Shown here piece after piece: positions 62,113-64,000 of a DNA stretch of 64,000 nucleotides. The translations under genes and the position numbers were made by a program. Every line of letters starts with the position of its first letter. The first letter of the stretch is position 1. The DNA is from Phenylobacterium sp. Root700 (GTDB lineage: Bacteria > Pseudomonadota > Alphaproteobacteria > Caulobacterales > Caulobacteraceae), in NCBI RefSeq assembly GCF_001429025.1, contig NZ_LMHT01000022.1, forward strand, positions 124,001 through 188,000, given 5' to 3'. The notes beneath the pieces were generated by a model. It saw only the letters and a list, made by a program, of their open reading frames with translations, searched no databases and had not been told where the DNA came from.

Positions 62113-63753
62113 CTATTGCTCCGCCTTGATTTGACTGTCGGGCAAGGTGAAGGCGTAGAGCGTGTCCCCTGCCCCCATCAGCAGCCACTGCTTGCCGTCC
62201 AGCATGTAGGTCATGGGACCGTTCGATTGGTTGGCCGCGGCCTTGTAGTGCCAGAGGATCTCGCCGTCGTTGGCGCGATAGCCGATGATGTTGCCCTGGT
62301 CGTCGCCGGTGAACAGCAGGTTGCTGGCCGTCGAGATCAACCCCGGACCGATGGTGGTGCCGGCCGAGCGGACATTCGGATAGACGTGCTCCCACCGGCG
62401 CTTGCCGGTCAGGGGATCGATGGCCATCAGCACCCGCTGCGCCTCGCCGACGCTGGGTCCGCCAGTACCGGCGTAACCGGCCGGGATCGGGCTGGTGTCG
62501 AGCTTGTAGTAGAGCGTCATCCCCCGGATCGTGTTCACGTAGAACAGGCCAGTGGTCTCGCTGAAGGTCGGATTGTACCAGTTGGTCGGGTTGTTATTGC
62601 TGATCGAACCCTCGACCTTCGGGTCGTTGTCACGGTCCGAGATCGGCTCTCCAGTGACCTCGTTGCGCCCCTTCACCCACTTGATATCGTCGATATAGGG
62701 CTGCGAGACGAGATACTTCCCGGTCTCCCGGTCGACGGTGACGAACCAGCCGGAGCGGGCGGCGAAGGACATCAGCTTGCGCGGCTTGCCGTCGATCACC
62801 CGGTCGAACAGCACCGGCACCTGGGTGTTGTCGAAGTCGTGGGTGTCGTGCGGCATCGGCTGGAAATGCCACTTCAGCTTACCGGTTTCGACGTCCAACG
62901 CGATGATGGTGGCGGTGTAGAGGTTGTCGCCCAGCCGCCCTTGGCCGGCATAGACCGGGTTGGCGTTGCCGGTGCCCCAATAGATCATCTTCAGCTCGGG
63001 ATCGTAGGATCCCGGCATCCAGGTGCCGCCGCCGCCGCGCATCGAGGCCGCGACGTTGGGCCAGGTCTCGATCCCCGACTCGCCCTCGCCCGGCGTGGTC
63101 CAGAATTTCCATTGCTCGGCCCCGGTTTCCGGGTCCAGGGCCATCAGGAAGCCGCGGATATCCATGGCGTCGCCGCCGACCCCGACCAGCACATGGTTTC
63201 CGGCGATGATCGGGGCGGAGGTGGAGAAGTACTGCTCGCGGGCGTTGGCGATCTCCTTGCGCCAACGCTCTTTGCCGGTCGAGGCGTCCAGGCAGATGAC
63301 CCAGTTGTCCGGGCCCAGGAAATAGATCCAGTTCTTGTACATCCCGACGCCGCGATTGCCGACGAGATGGCCGCCCTTGTCGACCCAGGTGTACTGCCAG
63401 AGCCGCTCGCCGGTCCGCGCATCCAGGGCGTAGACCAGGTTCGGCAGGGTCACATAGAGCACCCCGTTGACCATCAGCGGCGTGCCCTTGAGCACGGGCA
63501 CAGGCGAGCCGCGTTGCGGCCCCACGTCGCTGAACTTGGCGGTCCAGGCCGGGGCCAGGGTGTCGACGTTCTTCTCGTCGATCTGGGTCAAGGGCGAGAA
63601 CCGGCGGCCGGTATAGTCGCCGTGATGGGTGGGCCAGACGTCGACGGGCGGCTTGCCCAGGGTCGACATGTCCAAGGTGTTGGCGGCGAGCGGCGTGGCG
63701 CTCAGCAGCACGGCGAGCGCGCAGGCGCCCAGGGCGGCGAGTTTCGCGCTCAC
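62113..63753 (-). CDS. PQQ-dependent dehydrogenase without the vicinal Cys pair
   Basis: 546-residue periplasmic eight-bladed quinoprotein with signal peptide (to PLAAN). It has YTGRRFSPLTQI near the N-terminus, the tryptophan-docking repeats (ALDARTGERLWQY, CLDASTGKERWRK, MAIDPLTGKRRWE), SYDPELKMIYWGTGNANP, and PHDTHDFDNTQVPVL with the catalytic Asp region. The adjacent Cys-Cys of methanol/ethanol dehydrogenases is absent; the only Cys are in the signal peptide and in ICLDAST. Substrate probably a sugar or alcohol. GTG start overlaps the upstream stop (GTGA). Confidence 0.92.
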   Translation of the reverse strand: MSAKLAALGACALAVLLSATPLAANTLDMSTLGKPPVDVWPTHHGDYTGRRFSPLTQIDEKNVDTLAPAWTAKFSDVGPQRGSPVPVLKGTPLMVNGVLYVTLPNLVYALDARTGERLWQYTWVDKGGHLVGNRGVGMYKNWIYFLGPDNWVICLDASTGKERWRKEIANAREQYFSTSAPIIAGNHVLVGVGGDAMDIRGFLMALDPETGAEQWKFWTTPGEGESGIETWPNVAASMRGGGGTWMPGSYDPELKMIYWGTGNANPVYAGQGRLGDNLYTATIIALDVETGKLKWHFQPMPHDTHDFDNTQVPVLFDRVIDGKPRKLMSFAARSGWFVTVDRETGKYLVSQPYIDDIKWVKGRNEVTGEPISDRDNDPKVEGSISNNNPTNWYNPTFSETTGLFYVNTIRGMTLYYKLDTSPIPAGYAGTGGPSVGEAQRVLMAIDPLTGKRRWEHVYPNVRSAGTTIGPGLISTASNLLFTGDDQGNIIGYRANDGEILWHYKAAANQSNGPMTYMLDGKQWLLMGAGDTLYAFTLPDSQIKAEQ

Positions 63754-64000
63754 TTCAGCGTCTCCAGATAGGTCGTGACGTTGCTCATGTCCTGGTCCTT
63801 CAGCGTCCGGGCCAGTTCGCGGTGGGCGGCCAGCGGGTCCTTGATCTCGACCTTGACGGCCTTGGTCCGGGCGAACGGCCGCACCGCGCCGGCTGCATCC
63901 ACGATCACGATGCGGAAGTCGTCGACCTGCCTGACACGGCCCTCGAACCTGCCCTGCGGCGAGGTCACCACCGCCTGGAAGGCGCGCGGGCCATCGGCCG
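63750..64000 (-). CDS. C-terminus of a probable cytochrome c partner (5' end outside window)
   Basis: The frame is open to the window edge; 82 C-terminal residues are visible. GRFEGRVRQVDDFRIVIVD, VKVEIKDPLAAHREL and the tail DMSNVTTYLETLK match the end of c-type cytochromes that accompany PQQ dehydrogenases. The CxxCH haem site would lie outside. Its stop overlaps the dehydrogenase start by four bases. Expected to take electrons from the dehydrogenase (inference). Confidence 0.65.
   Translation of the reverse strand, partial: ADGPRAFQAVVTSPQGRFEGRVRQVDDFRIVIVDAAGAVRPFARTKAVKVEIKDPLAAHRELARTLKDQDMSNVTTYLETLK

Noticed and set aside
62050-63771. 573-codon + strand frame opposite the PQQ dehydrogenase
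   Set aside because: Shadow frame; the quinoprotein repeats are on the minus strand.
1-64000. CRISPR arrays, insertion sequences, integrase or phage genes, rRNA
   Set aside because: No regularly spaced repeats, transposase, integrase or rRNA sequence was recognised anywhere in the window.

Overview
The window is GC-rich and densely coded. It carries four TonB-dependent receptors, many LacI/GntR/LysR-type controls, a PEPxxWA-CTERM protein, a PTS of the EIIA-HPr-EI plus EIICB type next to a GH20 hexosaminidase, and TTGACG-type promoter hexamers. Together these point to an alphaproteobacterium of the Caulobacter/Phenylobacterium group. That assignment is inference from gene content; there is no rRNA in view.

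Layout. 1-6220 (+): chitin-sugar module, with the 3' part of a GH20 beta-N-acetylhexosaminidase, an EIIA-HPr-EI fusion and a GlcNAc EIICB with a duplicated EIIB. 6233-8915: isochorismatase-like hydrolase and pirin, divergent from a LysR regulator. 9159-11845: PEPxxWA-CTERM protein and gamma-glutamyltranspeptidase. 12079-14698 (+): YghU-type glutathione transferase, hotdog-like protein and SDR. 14759-17036: SMR exporter and an MHS-type MFS transporter. 17116-22576: glyoxylate shunt, with isocitrate lyase divergent from a RamB/ScfR-like regulator, followed by malate synthase G. 22652-26079: alanine catabolism (alr-dadA-ridA) divergent from an Lrp regulator. 26084-32178: TonB receptor, acyl-CoA dehydrogenase and acyl-CoA ligase, divergent from a LuxR-type regulator without an AHL synthase in view. 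32175-48270: a large glucoside-utilisation island with two TonB receptors, two GH3 enzymes, a carboxylesterase, acid phosphatase, glucokinase, FucP-like MFS and two LacI regulators. 48372-55686: Czc-type heavy-metal efflux (CDF, His-rich peptide, CzcC, CzcB, CzcA) with a divergent MerR. 55683-57627: ManC and an OsmC-like protein. 57784-64000: TonB receptor with GntR-like operators, SMP-30 lactonase, PQQ-dependent dehydrogenase and the end of a probable cytochrome c.

How the genes work together. The most coherent system is the LacI island. An identical 11-base core, TAACGTTGTCA, was found at five places, each upstream of a gene of the island and in the same orientation relative to that gene. 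It predicts one regulon covering outer-membrane uptake, hydrolysis, inner-membrane uptake and glucose phosphorylation. Other clear regulatory layouts are two RamB-like boxes shared by aceA and glcB, three GATATTCGAA repeats between the dad operon and lrp, a MerR-type promoter with a 19-base spacer in front of the metal-efflux operon, and two TGTATACA palindromes around a TonB-receptor promoter. Several enzymes show altered key residues: a second EIIB without its cysteine, an acid phosphatase without the motif Asp, and an OsmC protein without the second Cys.
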